A DNA stretch of 62,988 nucleotides, from contig NZ_JAENWM010000014.1 of assembly GCF_016650035.1 (NCBI RefSeq), positions 1 through 62,988 on the forward strand. The letters are read 5' to 3'. This DNA is from Clostridium sp. (lineage in GTDB: Bacteria > Bacillota > Clostridia > Clostridiales > Clostridiaceae). The notes beneath the pieces are model-generated. The model did not search any database, was not told where the DNA came from, and saw only the letters and a list, made by a program, of their open reading frames with translations. The position numbers were made by a program, and so were the translations under genes. Below, piece by piece: positions 28,670 to 38,529 of this stretch; the first letter of the stretch is position 1, and each line of letters starts with the position of its first letter.

Positions 28670-30610
28670 CTATCTAACTATCGTTCCCGTAGGTAATTCA
28701 CTTGGCACCGTTACTGCAAATAATTTGCTATCATCCTCGGTGGCTGCAGCAATTATCATACCCTGAGATAATTCTCCTCTCAAAGTAACCGGTTTTAAAT
28801 TAGCTACGAGTACTACATACTTTCCAACTAAATCTTCTGGCTTATAATGCTGAGCTATTCCTGAAATCACCTGTCTTATTTCTCCGCCTAAATCTACTTT
28901 TAGCTTAAGAAGTTTTTTAGTTTTTTTCATTGGAACGCATTCTAATACTTTGACCACTCTCATATCTATTTTCTCAAAATCTTCTATAGTAATTTCCTCT
29001 TTTACCGGCTCCATAGTAGGCTTTTGTGCTGCTTTCATGCTTTCTTCTACAATTTTATTAAGTTCTTCTATTTTAGCTTCTACATCTATTCTAGGGAACA
29101 TCACTTCGCCTTTATTAACTTTTGTTCCTGCGCTTGTTCCATCAAAAGATGCTATGCTATCCCAAGTTGTAATTCCTACATTTAATTGTACATTTATTTT
29201 TTCACTTGTAGTTGGTAAAAACGCTGAAATTAATACTGATGTTATTCTTAATGATTCTACTAAATTGTATAATACTGTGCTCAGTCTTCCCTTTTGAGAT
29301 TCATCCTTTCCAAGAATCCAAGGCGAGGTCTCATCTATATACTTATTAGTCCGCCTAATAAGTGCCCAAACATAATCCAACGCTTCAGGAATTTTTAATT
29401 CATCTATAGCTTTTTCTACTTTACTCGGCGCTGCAAGTGCTAGTTCTATAAGTTCATTATCAACATCTGCTATATCTTTCGGTGCTGGAATAACTCCATC
29501 AAAATATTTTTCTACCATTGTTACAGTTCTTGATAATAAATTACCTAAATCATTTGCTAGGTCCGAATTTGTTTTCTTTATGAATATTTCATTAGTGAAT
29601 ATTCCATCTGAACCAAATGGTATTTCATGAAGCAAATAATACCTTACCGCATCCACTCCAAAATGATTAACTAGTATTACTGGGTCTACTACATTTCCTT
29701 TAGATTTCGACATTTTTACACCACCATCAAAAAGAAGCCATCCATGACCAAATACTTGTTTAGGTAGTGGCAAATCTAATGCCATTAACATAATTGGCCA
29801 ATAGATTGTATGGAATCTTAGTATATCCTTACCTATTAAGTGAACATCTGCTGGCCAGTATTTCTCGTAAAGGGAGGTGTCGCAACCGTTATATCCAAGA
29901 GCCGTTATATAGTTTGAAAGCGCATCTACCCACACATATATAACATGGCCTGGATCGAATTCCACTGGTATTCCCCAGTTAAAAGTTGTTCTTGAAACGC
30001 ATAAGTCTTGAAGACCCGGTTTCAAGAAATTATTTATCATTTCATTTTTTCTTGATTCTGGCTGAATAAATTCTGGATGACTTTCAATGTATTCTATAAG
30101 TCTGTCAGCATATTTTGACATTTTAAAGAAATATGCCTCTTCCTTTGCTTTCTCAACAGGTCTTCCGCAGTCAGGACATTTTCCATCAACTGCCTGAGTC
30201 TCTGTCCAGAAAGATTCACAAGGAGTACAATACCAACCTTCATATGCACCTTTGTATATGTCACCTTGATCATACAACTGCTTAAATAGTTTTTGAACGG
30301 CCTCTTTATGATAATCATCTGTAGTTCTTATAAACTTGTCATAGCTTATATTCATAATCTTCCACAAATCTTTTATGCCTGCTACTATTACATCCACATA
30401 TTCTTTTGGAGTAACGCCTTTTTCTTCTGCTATTCTTTGAAGCTTTTGTCCATGCTCATCTGTCCCCGTTAAGAACATTACATCATAACCTGTAAGCCTC
30501 TTAAATCTGGCAATTGCATCAGCAGCTACTGTTGTATAGGTATTACCGATATGTAGATTTGCTGATGGATAATAAATTGGTGTCGTAATATAATAAGTTT
30601 TTTTAGTCAT
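28670..30610 (-). CDS. metG: Methionyl-tRNA synthetase
   Basis: It charges tRNA-Met. The 646-aa class I enzyme has the HIGH-equivalent in SANLHIGNTY. Its zinc knuckle has the cysteines of CTPCESF and CPDCGRP. The KMSKS loop is GVKMSKSKGNV, and a C-terminal tRNA-binding (EMAP/Arc1p-like) domain lies at about 540-646 (FEKIDMRVVKVLE). It is preceded by a T-box leader carrying a Met specifier. Confidence 0.98.
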   Translation of the reverse strand: MTKKTYYITTPIYYPSANLHIGNTYTTVAADAIARFKRLTGYDVMFLTGTDEHGQKLQRIAEEKGVTPKEYVDVIVAGIKDLWKIMNISYDKFIRTTDDYHKEAVQKLFKQLYDQGDIYKGAYEGWYCTPCESFWTETQAVDGKCPDCGRPVEKAKEEAYFFKMSKYADRLIEYIESHPEFIQPESRKNEMINNFLKPGLQDLCVSRTTFNWGIPVEFDPGHVIYVWVDALSNYITALGYNGCDTSLYEKYWPADVHLIGKDILRFHTIYWPIMLMALDLPLPKQVFGHGWLLFDGGVKMSKSKGNVVDPVILVNHFGVDAVRYYLLHEIPFGSDGIFTNEIFIKKTNSDLANDLGNLLSRTVTMVEKYFDGVIPAPKDIADVDNELIELALAAPSKVEKAIDELKIPEALDYVWALIRRTNKYIDETSPWILGKDESQKGRLSTVLYNLVESLRITSVLISAFLPTTSEKINVQLNVGITTWDSIASFDGTSAGTKVNKGEVMFPRIDVEAKIEELNKIVEESMKAAQKPTMEPVKEEITIEDFEKIDMRVVKVLECVPMKKTKKLLKLKVDLGGEIRQVISGIAQHYKPEDLVGKYVVLVANLKPVTLRGELSQGMIIAAATEDDSKLFAVTVPSELPTGTIVR

Positions 30611-30669
30611 AGTTTTCTCCTACCTCTCTCATTCTATTATTTAATAAATATTACAATTTCCCATTAAAC

Positions 30670-30975
30670 AAAAAAAATCTCTAAACAGAAAAAACATTCT
30701 GTTTAGAGACGTATTTAACGCGTTACCACTCTAATTCATCTTTATATCACTATAAGGATCTCCATGGGTGATTATCATCACCTGTCAATATAACGGTTGA
30801 TACCGTATCATCCTATAAATTAAATTTAAAAGCCTATTTTTATAAATATGCTTTCAAAGTTTTTACTCGGATAATCTGCTTCAAGGCCATATTCATAAAC
30901 CGCCATGCTACTGTTTTTCACCCTTCTCAGCTCTCTTTTAACATTTAAGCTTATTACTCTTCTCATCATCGCATT
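30670..30975 (-). promoter_or_regulatory. T-box leader (methionine) of metG
   Basis: The minus strand has the T-box core AGAGTGGTAACGCG. The specifier context GAATATGGCC carries ATG (30890-30888). A terminator stem TCTCTAAACAGAA/TTCTGTTTAGAGA lies at 30709-30678 with a following T-run. Uncharged tRNA-Met should promote read-through into metG. Confidence 0.93.
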
Positions 30976-31087
30976 TGTTTAATAATAAGTATATTGCATA
31001 TAAATTACTATGTCAATATCTTTATCCTAAAATCATAAAATTATACTTAGGTTATCTTTATTTTACATTCATGATTCTATCTTTTCC

Positions 31088-31624
31088 TTAGAAGAAAAAC
31101 TTGGCCAAGTTAACCGCCATTATAATCGCTGTAATGTCTGCCAATATGGCCGCAACCAATGTATGCCTAATTTTCTTTATATTTACTGCTCCAAAATATA
31201 CTGTAAGGGTATAAAAAATAGTTTCTGTTGAACCCATTATTATAGATGCCACTCGCCCTATGTAACTATCTGCTCCATACTGTTTTATGATATCAGTAAA
31301 TACTCCCAGGGCTCCACTTCCTGATAATGGTTTTATTAAAACTAAAGGAACAACTTCTGGTGGAAGTCCAATAAACACAACAACCGGTTTTACTAAATAA
31401 ATAAAAAAGTCTAAAGCCCCAGATGCCCTAAATACATTAACAGCTATTATCATTGCTAGAAGATATGGAAAAATCTTAAGACAAATACTTATTCCATCTT
31501 TTGCTCCTTCAACAAAACACTCGTATACTTTTACTTTCTTAATAAATCCATATATCACCACAAGTCCAATGATAATTGGAATTATTCCCTTTAAAATATA
31601 TGATGCTAAATTACCTAGAATCAC
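31088..31624 (-). CDS. spmB: Spore maturation protein B
   Basis: A 178-aa membrane protein of the nucleoside-recognition/Gate family with repeated hydrophobic helices and the conserved segment KPLSGSGALG. SpmA and SpmB are needed for core dehydration of the spore. GTG 31624 is the likely start, with GAGGTGG eight bases upstream and the opening ILGNLASYILKG. It lies 53 bases behind spmA. Confidence 0.93.
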   Translation of the reverse strand: MILGNLASYILKGIIPIIIGLVVIYGFIKKVKVYECFVEGAKDGISICLKIFPYLLAMIIAVNVFRASGALDFFIYLVKPVVVFIGLPPEVVPLVLIKPLSGSGALGVFTDIIKQYGADSYIGRVASIIMGSTETIFYTLTVYFGAVNIKKIRHTLVAAILADITAIIMAVNLAKFFF

Positions 31625-31677
31625 CCTATTCCACCTCACCCCATATAAATTTATATATAGATACACATAACATTTTC

Positions 31678-32271
31678 TTAGAAATATTTTTGTAGGATTT
31701 TACAATAAAATATACCAAGTATTGCTGCAGTGCCTGTTGCAATTATAGCTGGCAGTATAATAATCGCAGGGTTCTTTGAACCATATGCAGCTCTTATAGA
31801 TATCACCGTTGTAGGTAGTAACTGAATGCAGGCAGCATTTAAAACTAAGAATAAAGCCATGTCATTACTAGCTATGTCTTTTTCTTTATTATTTTTCTGC
31901 ATCTCTTCCATAGCTTTTATGCCAAAGGGTGTTGCCGCATTAGATAGTCCCATCATATTTGCTGTTAAATTCATGGTAATACTAGCCATTGCCTTTTTAT
32001 CTTTTCCCGCATCTTTAAAAATAAGTTTTAAAATCGGTCTAAGTACCATTGCTAATTTATGGGTCAATCCACTTTTTTCAGCGATTTTCATTATCCCACA
32101 CCAAAGACACATCATTCCAACCAGACCCATAACAAGTTCAACAGAACTAGCTGTTGATGAGACAACCGCCTTTGATAAAATCTCTCCTTTCCCTGTAATA
32201 ATTCCAATTATTATCCCTAATGATAAAATCAAAAACCAAATAATATTTATCACATATTTTCCTCCTAGCAT
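31678..32271 (-). CDS. spmA: Spore maturation protein A
   Basis: A 197-aa multi-pass membrane protein opening with a hydrophobic helix (IIWFLILSLGIIIGI). It then has the family segment GLVGMMCLWCGIMKIAEKSG and NMMGLSNAATPFGIKAMEEM. It acts in the forespore membrane together with SpmB. SD AGGAGG precedes ATG 32271. spmA-spmB form an operon. Confidence 0.95.
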   Translation of the reverse strand: MLGGKYVINIIWFLILSLGIIIGIITGKGEILSKAVVSSTASSVELVMGLVGMMCLWCGIMKIAEKSGLTHKLAMVLRPILKLIFKDAGKDKKAMASITMNLTANMMGLSNAATPFGIKAMEEMQKNNKEKDIASNDMALFLVLNAACIQLLPTTVISIRAAYGSKNPAIIILPAIIATGTAAILGIFYCKILQKYF

Positions 32272-32418
32272 TTAAATTAACAGTAATTAATATATATGTA
32301 GTTAATTCTATAAAATTGCTATATATATATATTATTGGTATCATAACTATAAAAAAGATATTTTTTATGTTATTATTTTGTTATTGAAAATAGTATCTAC
32401 TAAAAAAGGAGTTCATCT

Positions 32419-33279
32419 ATGCACAATATACCTTTATTAAATCCTGATGTATTTACACTTTTTATTTATTTTATTATATATTCCTTTATGGGCTGGTGTC
32501 TTGAGACAATATACGCTACAATAAACAAAAAAGAATTTGTTAATAGAGGGTTCCTTCACGGTCCCTTTTGTCCTATTTATGGCTTTGGTTGTTTATCAAT
32601 TATTGTTTTTCTAAAACCTATTGAAAGTAATTATATTTTTCTTTTTTTAGGTTCAGTACTACTAACATCAGTTATAGAATATATAACAGGTTATTTCCTA
32701 GAATCAGCATTTAATAGTACTTGGTGGGATTACAGCGATAAGCCCTTCAATCTTCATGGAAGAATTTGCTTATCATTCTCTATAATATGGGGGTTTATTT
32801 CAATATTTATTTTAAAAGTAATTCATCCCTACATTGTATATATAGTAAACTTAATACCTACTAGCTCACGCATAATATTTTTTTATATTACACTATTATA
32901 TTTCTCCATTGATTTTACCATTACCGTAATTACAATATTTAGACTAAAATCACTATTGACTCAGTTAAATACAGTGTATTTAGAGTTAAATGATAAACTA
33001 TCTAGTTTTAAACTAAATTTAGGGAATATTAAAGATATATCTGAATTAAAAAGTAGATTAGATAAGGTAATAGAGAGTGCAGAAATGAAAGTGAGTAGGA
33101 AAAAATCTGATATCGAAAATATTATAAATGAATTGAAAATAAAATATGAATCTTTGGTTATTAAAAAATCCCCTAATTATTCGAGACTTATAAAAGCCTT
33201 TCCAGACTTAAAATTTAAAGGTTTAGATTCTATTCTAAAGGATGTTGAAAATAAAATTCATAAAGATAAAAAGCAATAG
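32419..33279 (+). CDS. Putative ABC-transporter type IV membrane protein (PF06541-like)
   Basis: A 286-aa protein with about five transmembrane helices and a C-terminal coiled-coil tail. The opening region YSFMGWCLETIYATI, then NRGFLHGPFCPIYGFG and WWDYSDKPFNLHGRIC, is the signature of the family called CmpB/ABC_trans. The family's actual function is unproven and no ATPase gene lies adjacent. SD AAAAGGAG precedes ATG 32419. Confidence 0.85.
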   Translation: MHNIPLLNPDVFTLFIYFIIYSFMGWCLETIYATINKKEFVNRGFLHGPFCPIYGFGCLSIIVFLKPIESNYIFLFLGSVLLTSVIEYITGYFLESAFNSTWWDYSDKPFNLHGRICLSFSIIWGFISIFILKVIHPYIVYIVNLIPTSSRIIFFYITLLYFSIDFTITVITIFRLKSLLTQLNTVYLELNDKLSSFKLNLGNIKDISELKSRLDKVIESAEMKVSRKKSDIENIINELKIKYESLVIKKSPNYSRLIKAFPDLKFKGLDSILKDVENKIHKDKKQ

Positions 33280-33387
33280 TTTACGCTTTTCTATTAAATA
33301 AAAACCATTTGCAACTTGAAATTAGTAATTACTAATGTTAGGATTTAGGTATCCAAAAAAATAACACAAGCTAAAGGAGATTAAAAG

Positions 33388-33573
33388 ATGAAAGAAGACA
33401 ATCTAAAACTAGCACAAAAAGGCATTGATGATGCATTATACACTATAGAATCCCTAGAGAAAACTATAAAAGAAACACCGCTTCCTAAAAACCTCTTAAA
33501 AGAAAGTTTTTATACTCTCTCTAAAAAAGTTGAAGAAATTGAAGATTTGTTAAAAAATGAAGGTATACTTTAG
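33388..33573 (+). CDS. Small helical protein of unknown function
   Basis: A 61-aa, almost wholly alpha-helical, charged protein with heptad-like leucine/isoleucine spacing. SD AAAGGAG precedes ATG 33388, and a strong terminator follows. No family is recognised. Clear expression signals support a real gene. It may be cotranscribed with the membrane protein 108 bases upstream. Confidence 0.65.
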   Translation: MKEDNLKLAQKGIDDALYTIESLEKTIKETPLPKNLLKESFYTLSKKVEEIEDLLKNEGIL

Positions 33574-33594
33574 TACACTATATTTAAATATATA

Positions 33595-33639
33595 AAAACA
33601 ATTAAGGGACTAATAATATTAGTCCCTTAATTGTTTTTA
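33595..33639. terminator. Bidirectional terminator
   Basis: AAAACAATTAAGGGACTAAT and its complement form a long near-perfect stem flanked by A- and T-runs. It lies between the convergent small-helical-protein gene and truA. Confidence 0.95.
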
Positions 33640-33666
33640 TTCTTTTACTCTGTTTAGAAAAATTAC

Positions 33667-34404
33667 TTAATAATTAACCTCTTCTAAAAACAGTCCTTTA
33701 GCTGGCGCTATATGACCAGCATATTTTCTTTCTTTTTTCTCTAAAATAACACTAATCTCATCTACGGATTTTTCACCTAGTCCTACTTCAACAAGTGTTC
33801 CAACTATTAATCTTACCATGTTTTTCATAAATCCATTACCTTGAATACTAATTTCTATGTTTCCATCTTCATTTACAATATTTATAGTGTAAATGTCTCT
33901 AACAGTTGATTTTTTCTTAGTTTTAAGTGTTGTAAAACTTTGGAAATCATGTTCCCCTATTAGAAGCTCCGATGCTTTTCTCATATTTTCTATATTTAAA
34001 GGTTGTATCACATGATAATCATATTTCCTAGTAAATACGTTATGTGCTTTGTTATTACAAATATTATATACATATTTCTTAGCCTTAGCATTATATCTAG
34101 AATGAAAATTGAGATCTACTTCTTCTACTGTCTTCACTACAATATCTTCTGGTAGGTATTCATAACAGTAACTACGCATTTTATGATCTGGCATAGTAGA
34201 TTCAGTTCTAAAATTTGCTACTTGATTTGTTGCATGCACTCCGGCATCAGTTCTACCAGACGCCATAATTTCAATATTCTCTCCAGCCATCTTACTTAAA
34301 ACAGCCTCTATTTTGTGCTGAATCGTATTATCGCTATCTCCAAGTCTTTGCCACCCTTTGTATTTAGTTCCATCATATTCTATTACAATTTTTATATTTC
34401 TCAT
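33667..34404 (-). CDS. truA: tRNA pseudouridine(38-40) synthase
   Basis: TruA modifies uridines 38-40 in the tRNA anticodon arm. The 245-aa protein has the catalytic aspartate in SGRTDAGVHA, an early YDGTKYKGWQR and a C-terminal GNGFMKNMVRLIVGTL. The length is typical and the gene is probably monocistronic. Confidence 0.97.
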   Translation of the reverse strand: MRNIKIVIEYDGTKYKGWQRLGDSDNTIQHKIEAVLSKMAGENIEIMASGRTDAGVHATNQVANFRTESTMPDHKMRSYCYEYLPEDIVVKTVEEVDLNFHSRYNAKAKKYVYNICNNKAHNVFTRKYDYHVIQPLNIENMRKASELLIGEHDFQSFTTLKTKKKSTVRDIYTINIVNEDGNIEISIQGNGFMKNMVRLIVGTLVEVGLGEKSVDEISVILEKKERKYAGHIAPAKGLFLEEVNY

Positions 34405-34500
34405 TAATTATTTATCCCACTTTCTTTTCTAGAATTGAGTCTAGTATTTTATCTATGTTTTTCATTATACACCTAATATTATATACATATATCACAGTTA

Positions 34501-36147
34501 TTAAAACATACCGTATAAAATAAATTTTAATTTAGTCAATACTAAATTCATTTTCACAACTGGATACCTTGTTTCTGTGCTTGAAATAATCCTACGTTTT
34601 ACAATTTTCCAATTAGTTAACTTCCAAGTTGTTTTTAAATCCATCGCATTTTTGCTTATAGCTTTCTTCTCTCTTTCACTGCCATCATAAAATACTACAA
34701 AATCAAATTCCGAATTTTCACCGTCAAATTCTTCATCAAATTTTTTAATAATACTATTAGGTGAAAGTAACAATCTACCTGCTTTCGGTTCTAAGTTAAA
34801 TTTAAGACCTTTCTTATTGCTTGAACATAAATAAGCCTTGTAAATTAGTTCACTACAAAACAGTGCATTATCCGTCATAATATCAAAATTATAATCATAT
34901 GCCTTGCCTAAAGAATTAAAAGCTATAAATAAAGCCTCCAATTTATCTTTTTTAGATAGTTTTGGCCTTAGTGCAGAAAAGTAATCAACTTTTGCAATTG
35001 CATTTAAAGGATTTATTACAACCCCTGGCGCGATAACTTCTATAATGTATTCTATATTGTCTTTATTACATAAACTATCATATACTTTAGGATAAATCGT
35101 TTTTACATATTCTGACACGCAGGAATAATCACCTAGTGACATGTCCTCAAAATAGCTATCCATTTTTTTTAAATCGCCGATATAAATCCCAGAATGAGTC
35201 CAAAATCCTGGTAGCCCAATGTTTGTTAACTGGTAATTATTTCTTTTTAAAAGTATATCACCCGGCATCAATTCTTCTTTTATAATATTAATATCTTCAT
35301 TGCTAACATATTTTTCTTCTCTACTTGAGTAATCAACCCCAGTAATACTTATAGCAATCCATTTCTGAACGGGAAACCAAAAATCAAAAACATTCTTACC
35401 GAAAAAGTCGAGAATATTATTAAACAAAATATTTCTATGGTTTCTAACAAGTTTTACAACATTTAAATAGTTAAAACTTGCATAATCTAATAATTCTTTT
35501 TCCTTTTCGTCTCTCCCATAACTATGGATTTCATGATAATTTAACATAAAATTGAAGTAATGCTTATTTTTAAATAGTGATATCATGTGAGAGATTTCAG
35601 TTATTTCTTGTGTAATGTAATAATATTGTTTTTTATTAATATTGTGTTCTGGTCTACTTTCATTTAACATTGATTCTAAATATTTGTTTTTTTCTATAAT
35701 ACTAGCTAATAATACAGAGTTTTTACGTATTGCTATGGTTGAAGAATAATTTAAAAGTAAACTTTTAAACCTAGCATATGAATCTTCTGTACTTTTGAAT
35801 ATTATCCCTATTTTATATTTTTTCCTAATTTCATTTAGACCATTATAACATTCCACGTAACCAACCCATTTATCTAATATACTTTGTTTATGGGCGAAGG
35901 ACATATTCTGATTATCCTCTGCAAATAAACTTTCCGTACTCTGAATATCTGTTACCACACGTTCTAATTCATTTATAAGATTTAAAGATTTGTCTATGTC
36001 TGCGTTTAACGATATACGGAGTATTTCCGTATTCTTGTCCATAATTCCACTTTCATTAATAAAGTAACCTTTTAATATTAATCTCAATATAAAAACAAAA
36101 AAAACAATACCGATTATTAATATAATAAACATTTTAATCCAAAACAT
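34501..36147 (-). CDS. Membrane-anchored permuted papain-like hydrolase (YiiX/C92-like)
   Basis: A 548-aa protein with one N-terminal transmembrane helix (IKMFIILIIGIVFFVFIL) and a ~230-residue helical region. A C-terminal catalytic domain follows in which the histidine precedes the cysteine: PGDILLKRNN, WTHSGIYIGDL and FCSELIYKAYL. This order marks the permuted NlpC/P60 (YiiX, C92) group. The substrate is unknown; peptide or lipid amides are possible. ATG 36147 with GGGGGAT upstream is preferred over ATG 36168. Confidence 0.8.
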   Translation of the reverse strand: MFWIKMFIILIIGIVFFVFILRLILKGYFINESGIMDKNTEILRISLNADIDKSLNLINELERVVTDIQSTESLFAEDNQNMSFAHKQSILDKWVGYVECYNGLNEIRKKYKIGIIFKSTEDSYARFKSLLLNYSSTIAIRKNSVLLASIIEKNKYLESMLNESRPEHNINKKQYYYITQEITEISHMISLFKNKHYFNFMLNYHEIHSYGRDEKEKELLDYASFNYLNVVKLVRNHRNILFNNILDFFGKNVFDFWFPVQKWIAISITGVDYSSREEKYVSNEDINIIKEELMPGDILLKRNNYQLTNIGLPGFWTHSGIYIGDLKKMDSYFEDMSLGDYSCVSEYVKTIYPKVYDSLCNKDNIEYIIEVIAPGVVINPLNAIAKVDYFSALRPKLSKKDKLEALFIAFNSLGKAYDYNFDIMTDNALFCSELIYKAYLCSSNKKGLKFNLEPKAGRLLLSPNSIIKKFDEEFDGENSEFDFVVFYDGSEREKKAISKNAMDLKTTWKLTNWKIVKRRIISSTETRYPVVKMNLVLTKLKFILYGMF

Positions 36148-36364
36148 ACCTATCCCCCATAAATTCATTTCAGCAATCTAATATTATTATACCATATAAC
36201 TCACTCTTGCTTTAATAATATAATTATAAATTTAATTATTTCTAACTCGTTTTCGTAAATATACCCTAAAAATAAAAACATTTTATTTTTTACATGTTTT
36301 TTTCATACATTTATATGTATACTATACTATAATATATTATATAATGGATTTTTGGGAGGCTTAT

Positions 36365-37819
36365 ATGTTTACAAGTGAATTATTATTACGTTTTTTCAAT
36401 TTATTATTTTTTATTAATATCCTTTTCGCCTTAGCAGTTGTATTCATAGAACGTAAAAACCCTGCAAGTACTTGGACTTGGCTTATGGTACTTTTATTTT
36501 TGCCTAGTATAGGTTTTGTCTTATATTTATTCCTTGGACAAAATCTTAAAAGAAAAAAAATGTTTTCCCTAAAAAAAGAAGAAAAGGAAAACCTAACCTC
36601 AATTATTGATAAGCAAAAGGATTTTTTGAATAATGAAAATTTAACTAAAACTAATCCTTTTTTAAGTAAATATTCTGATATGATGCAACTTAATTTATGT
36701 AGTGATAATGCATTTTACACCAACAATAACCATGTAACTATATTTACTGATGGCAAATCAAAATTTGATAAACTCAAAGAAAACCTACAAACCGCAACTC
36801 TATATATCCATATGGAGTATTATATATTTCAAAACGATACTTTAGGAGCGGCTATCCTTAAAATACTATGTGAAAAGGCCGCAGCCGGAGTAGAGGTTAA
36901 ATTGCTCTATGATGGTATGGGATGCCTTAAGGTACCTAATTCTTTTTTTTCTCCTCTAATCAAGGCTGGCGGAAAAATCGCAATTTTCTTTCCACCCTTT
37001 CTTCCGTATATAAACCTTAGGGTAAATTTTAGAAATCATCGTAAAATAGTCACTATTGATGGTAAATATGCCTTTATTGGCGGTTTTAATATTGGGGATG
37101 AATACTTAGGACTTTCTAAAAAATTCGGTTTTTGGAGAGATACGCATTTACTTATACAAGGTGATGCAATTGACGCACTGGAACTTCACTTCCTAATGGA
37201 CTGGAGATTTGCGGCAAATGAAAACTCTGTTTTTGATGATAGGTATTTCCCTCATAGAACTTACATTGGAAATACAGGTCTTCAAATGGTTTCAAGCGGT
37301 CCTGATTCCACTTTTAATTCTGTTAAAAATGGTTATTTAAAAATGATTAGCAAAGCTGAAAAAAACATTTATATAGAAACTCCATACTTTATTCCAGACG
37401 ACAGCATATTGGAAGCTTTAAAAATAGCCTCCTTGTCTGGAGTCGATGTGCGTATAATGATACCTAGCAAACCAGATCATCCCTTTGTATATTGGGCATC
37501 TACCTCCTATATGGGAGAGCTATTAGATTCCGGCGTCAAGTGTTATACATACACTAAGGGCTTTCTTCATAGTAAATTTATTTCTATTGATGAATCTATA
37601 AGCTCTGTTGGTACCGCTAATCTAGATATTAGAAGCTTTACTTTAAACTTTGAAATTAATGCTTTTATATATGATAAAGATATAACTAAAAAATTAGAAG
37701 ATTTTTTCATTGACGACCTAAAATTTTGTGACGAACTAACTACAGAAAAATATATTAATCGAAGTGTCCCTGTTAAATTTAAGGAATCTGTTTCAAGATT
37801 ACTTTCTCCTATGCTCTAA
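36365..37819 (+). CDS. cls: Cardiolipin synthase
   Basis: It joins two phosphatidylglycerols to make cardiolipin in the membrane. The 484-aa protein has two N-terminal membrane helices and two phospholipase-D HKD motifs, NHRKIVTIDGKYAFIGGFN and LHSKFISIDESISSVGTAN. ATG 36365 follows GGGAGG by five bases. The upstream ATG 36344 lies before that SD and is unlikely. Confidence 0.95.
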   Translation: MFTSELLLRFFNLLFFINILFALAVVFIERKNPASTWTWLMVLLFLPSIGFVLYLFLGQNLKRKKMFSLKKEEKENLTSIIDKQKDFLNNENLTKTNPFLSKYSDMMQLNLCSDNAFYTNNNHVTIFTDGKSKFDKLKENLQTATLYIHMEYYIFQNDTLGAAILKILCEKAAAGVEVKLLYDGMGCLKVPNSFFSPLIKAGGKIAIFFPPFLPYINLRVNFRNHRKIVTIDGKYAFIGGFNIGDEYLGLSKKFGFWRDTHLLIQGDAIDALELHFLMDWRFAANENSVFDDRYFPHRTYIGNTGLQMVSSGPDSTFNSVKNGYLKMISKAEKNIYIETPYFIPDDSILEALKIASLSGVDVRIMIPSKPDHPFVYWASTSYMGELLDSGVKCYTYTKGFLHSKFISIDESISSVGTANLDIRSFTLNFEINAFIYDKDITKKLEDFFIDDLKFCDELTTEKYINRSVPVKFKESVSRLLSPML

Positions 37820-37830
37820 TGACAAAAAAA

Positions 37831-37855
37831 GCTGAGAGTAAATTCTCAGCCTTTT
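37831..37855 (+). terminator. cls terminator
   Basis: GCTGAGA and TCTCAGC form a stem with a GTAAAT loop followed by CTTTT, 11 bases after the cls stop. Confidence 0.85.
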
Positions 37856-37928
37856 AACTTAGTTCTCATATGTTTAGACTATATGTCAAGGATCAATAAC
37901 AAATTATCATATTGAAAGAGGTGCCTTT

Positions 37929-38501
37929 ATGCGAAAAGCTGGAAAAGTAATCAATGTAGACAAAGATAAAGTATATATCATAACCGTGAATCAAGAATTT
38001 GTAACCCTTCTCAAACATAGTTCTGAACCAGTAATCGGAGAACTATATGCTGGTGAAGAGTTCAAACGCCTTGCCCTTTGGAAATATTTCTTATTAATCA
38101 TATGTGTTATATTACTTACATTCTCAGCTAGAAAATTATATTTAGATAATAGATATAATTTTTCCGTTATAGTAGATATGAATTGCACTTTAAAGCTGGA
38201 TATAAACGGCTCTGGAGAAATTAAAAACGTTCAAGGTGTTACTTCTGGTGGCTTTAAGATGGAAAAAGATTTGGATTTAACACATAAATCCTTAGATGAA
38301 GCCTTGCATTTAATTCTAGATGAATCTATTAAGCAAAAATATCTAACTAAAGCACATGCGGATGATGGTTTTAAAATATCTATATTTATTGTTGATAATA
38401 AAAATAATACTCCCATAGACGTAACTAAATTTAAAGACTATGCTAATACACATAATTTCAAAGTCATTATTAATAATAACGGAAAAGCTCTAATTGAATA
38501 A
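37929..38501 (+). CDS. RsgI-like anti-sigma factor domain protein
   Basis: A 190-aa bitopic membrane protein. Residues 1-50 resemble the RsgI N-terminal anti-sigma domain (KAGKVINVDKDKVYIITVN, then a GELY segment). A transmembrane helix lies at about 54-71 and a beta-rich extracytoplasmic domain follows (IVDMNCTLKLDING). RsgI proteins bind SigI in the cytosol. No sigI is adjacent and the usual sensing modules are absent. SD AAAGAGGTG precedes ATG 37929. Confidence 0.75.
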   Translation: MRKAGKVINVDKDKVYIITVNQEFVTLLKHSSEPVIGELYAGEEFKRLALWKYFLLIICVILLTFSARKLYLDNRYNFSVIVDMNCTLKLDINGSGEIKNVQGVTSGGFKMEKDLDLTHKSLDEALHLILDESIKQKYLTKAHADDGFKISIFIVDNKNNTPIDVTKFKDYANTHNFKVIINNNGKALIE

Positions 38502-38527
38502 GGGTACCCTTTTCAGGATACCCTTAG
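38500..38527. terminator. Bidirectional short terminator
   Basis: AAGGGTA and TACCCTT arms surround a loop containing CCCTTTTCAGG. The hairpin sits in the 28 bases between the convergent RsgI-like and glucosaminidase genes and has only short U-runs. Confidence 0.6.
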
Positions 38528-38529
38528 AA

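Noticed and set aside
30094-30318. Second minus-strand frame inside metG
   Set aside because: It overlaps metG out of frame on the same strand without an SD; it is a shadow frame.
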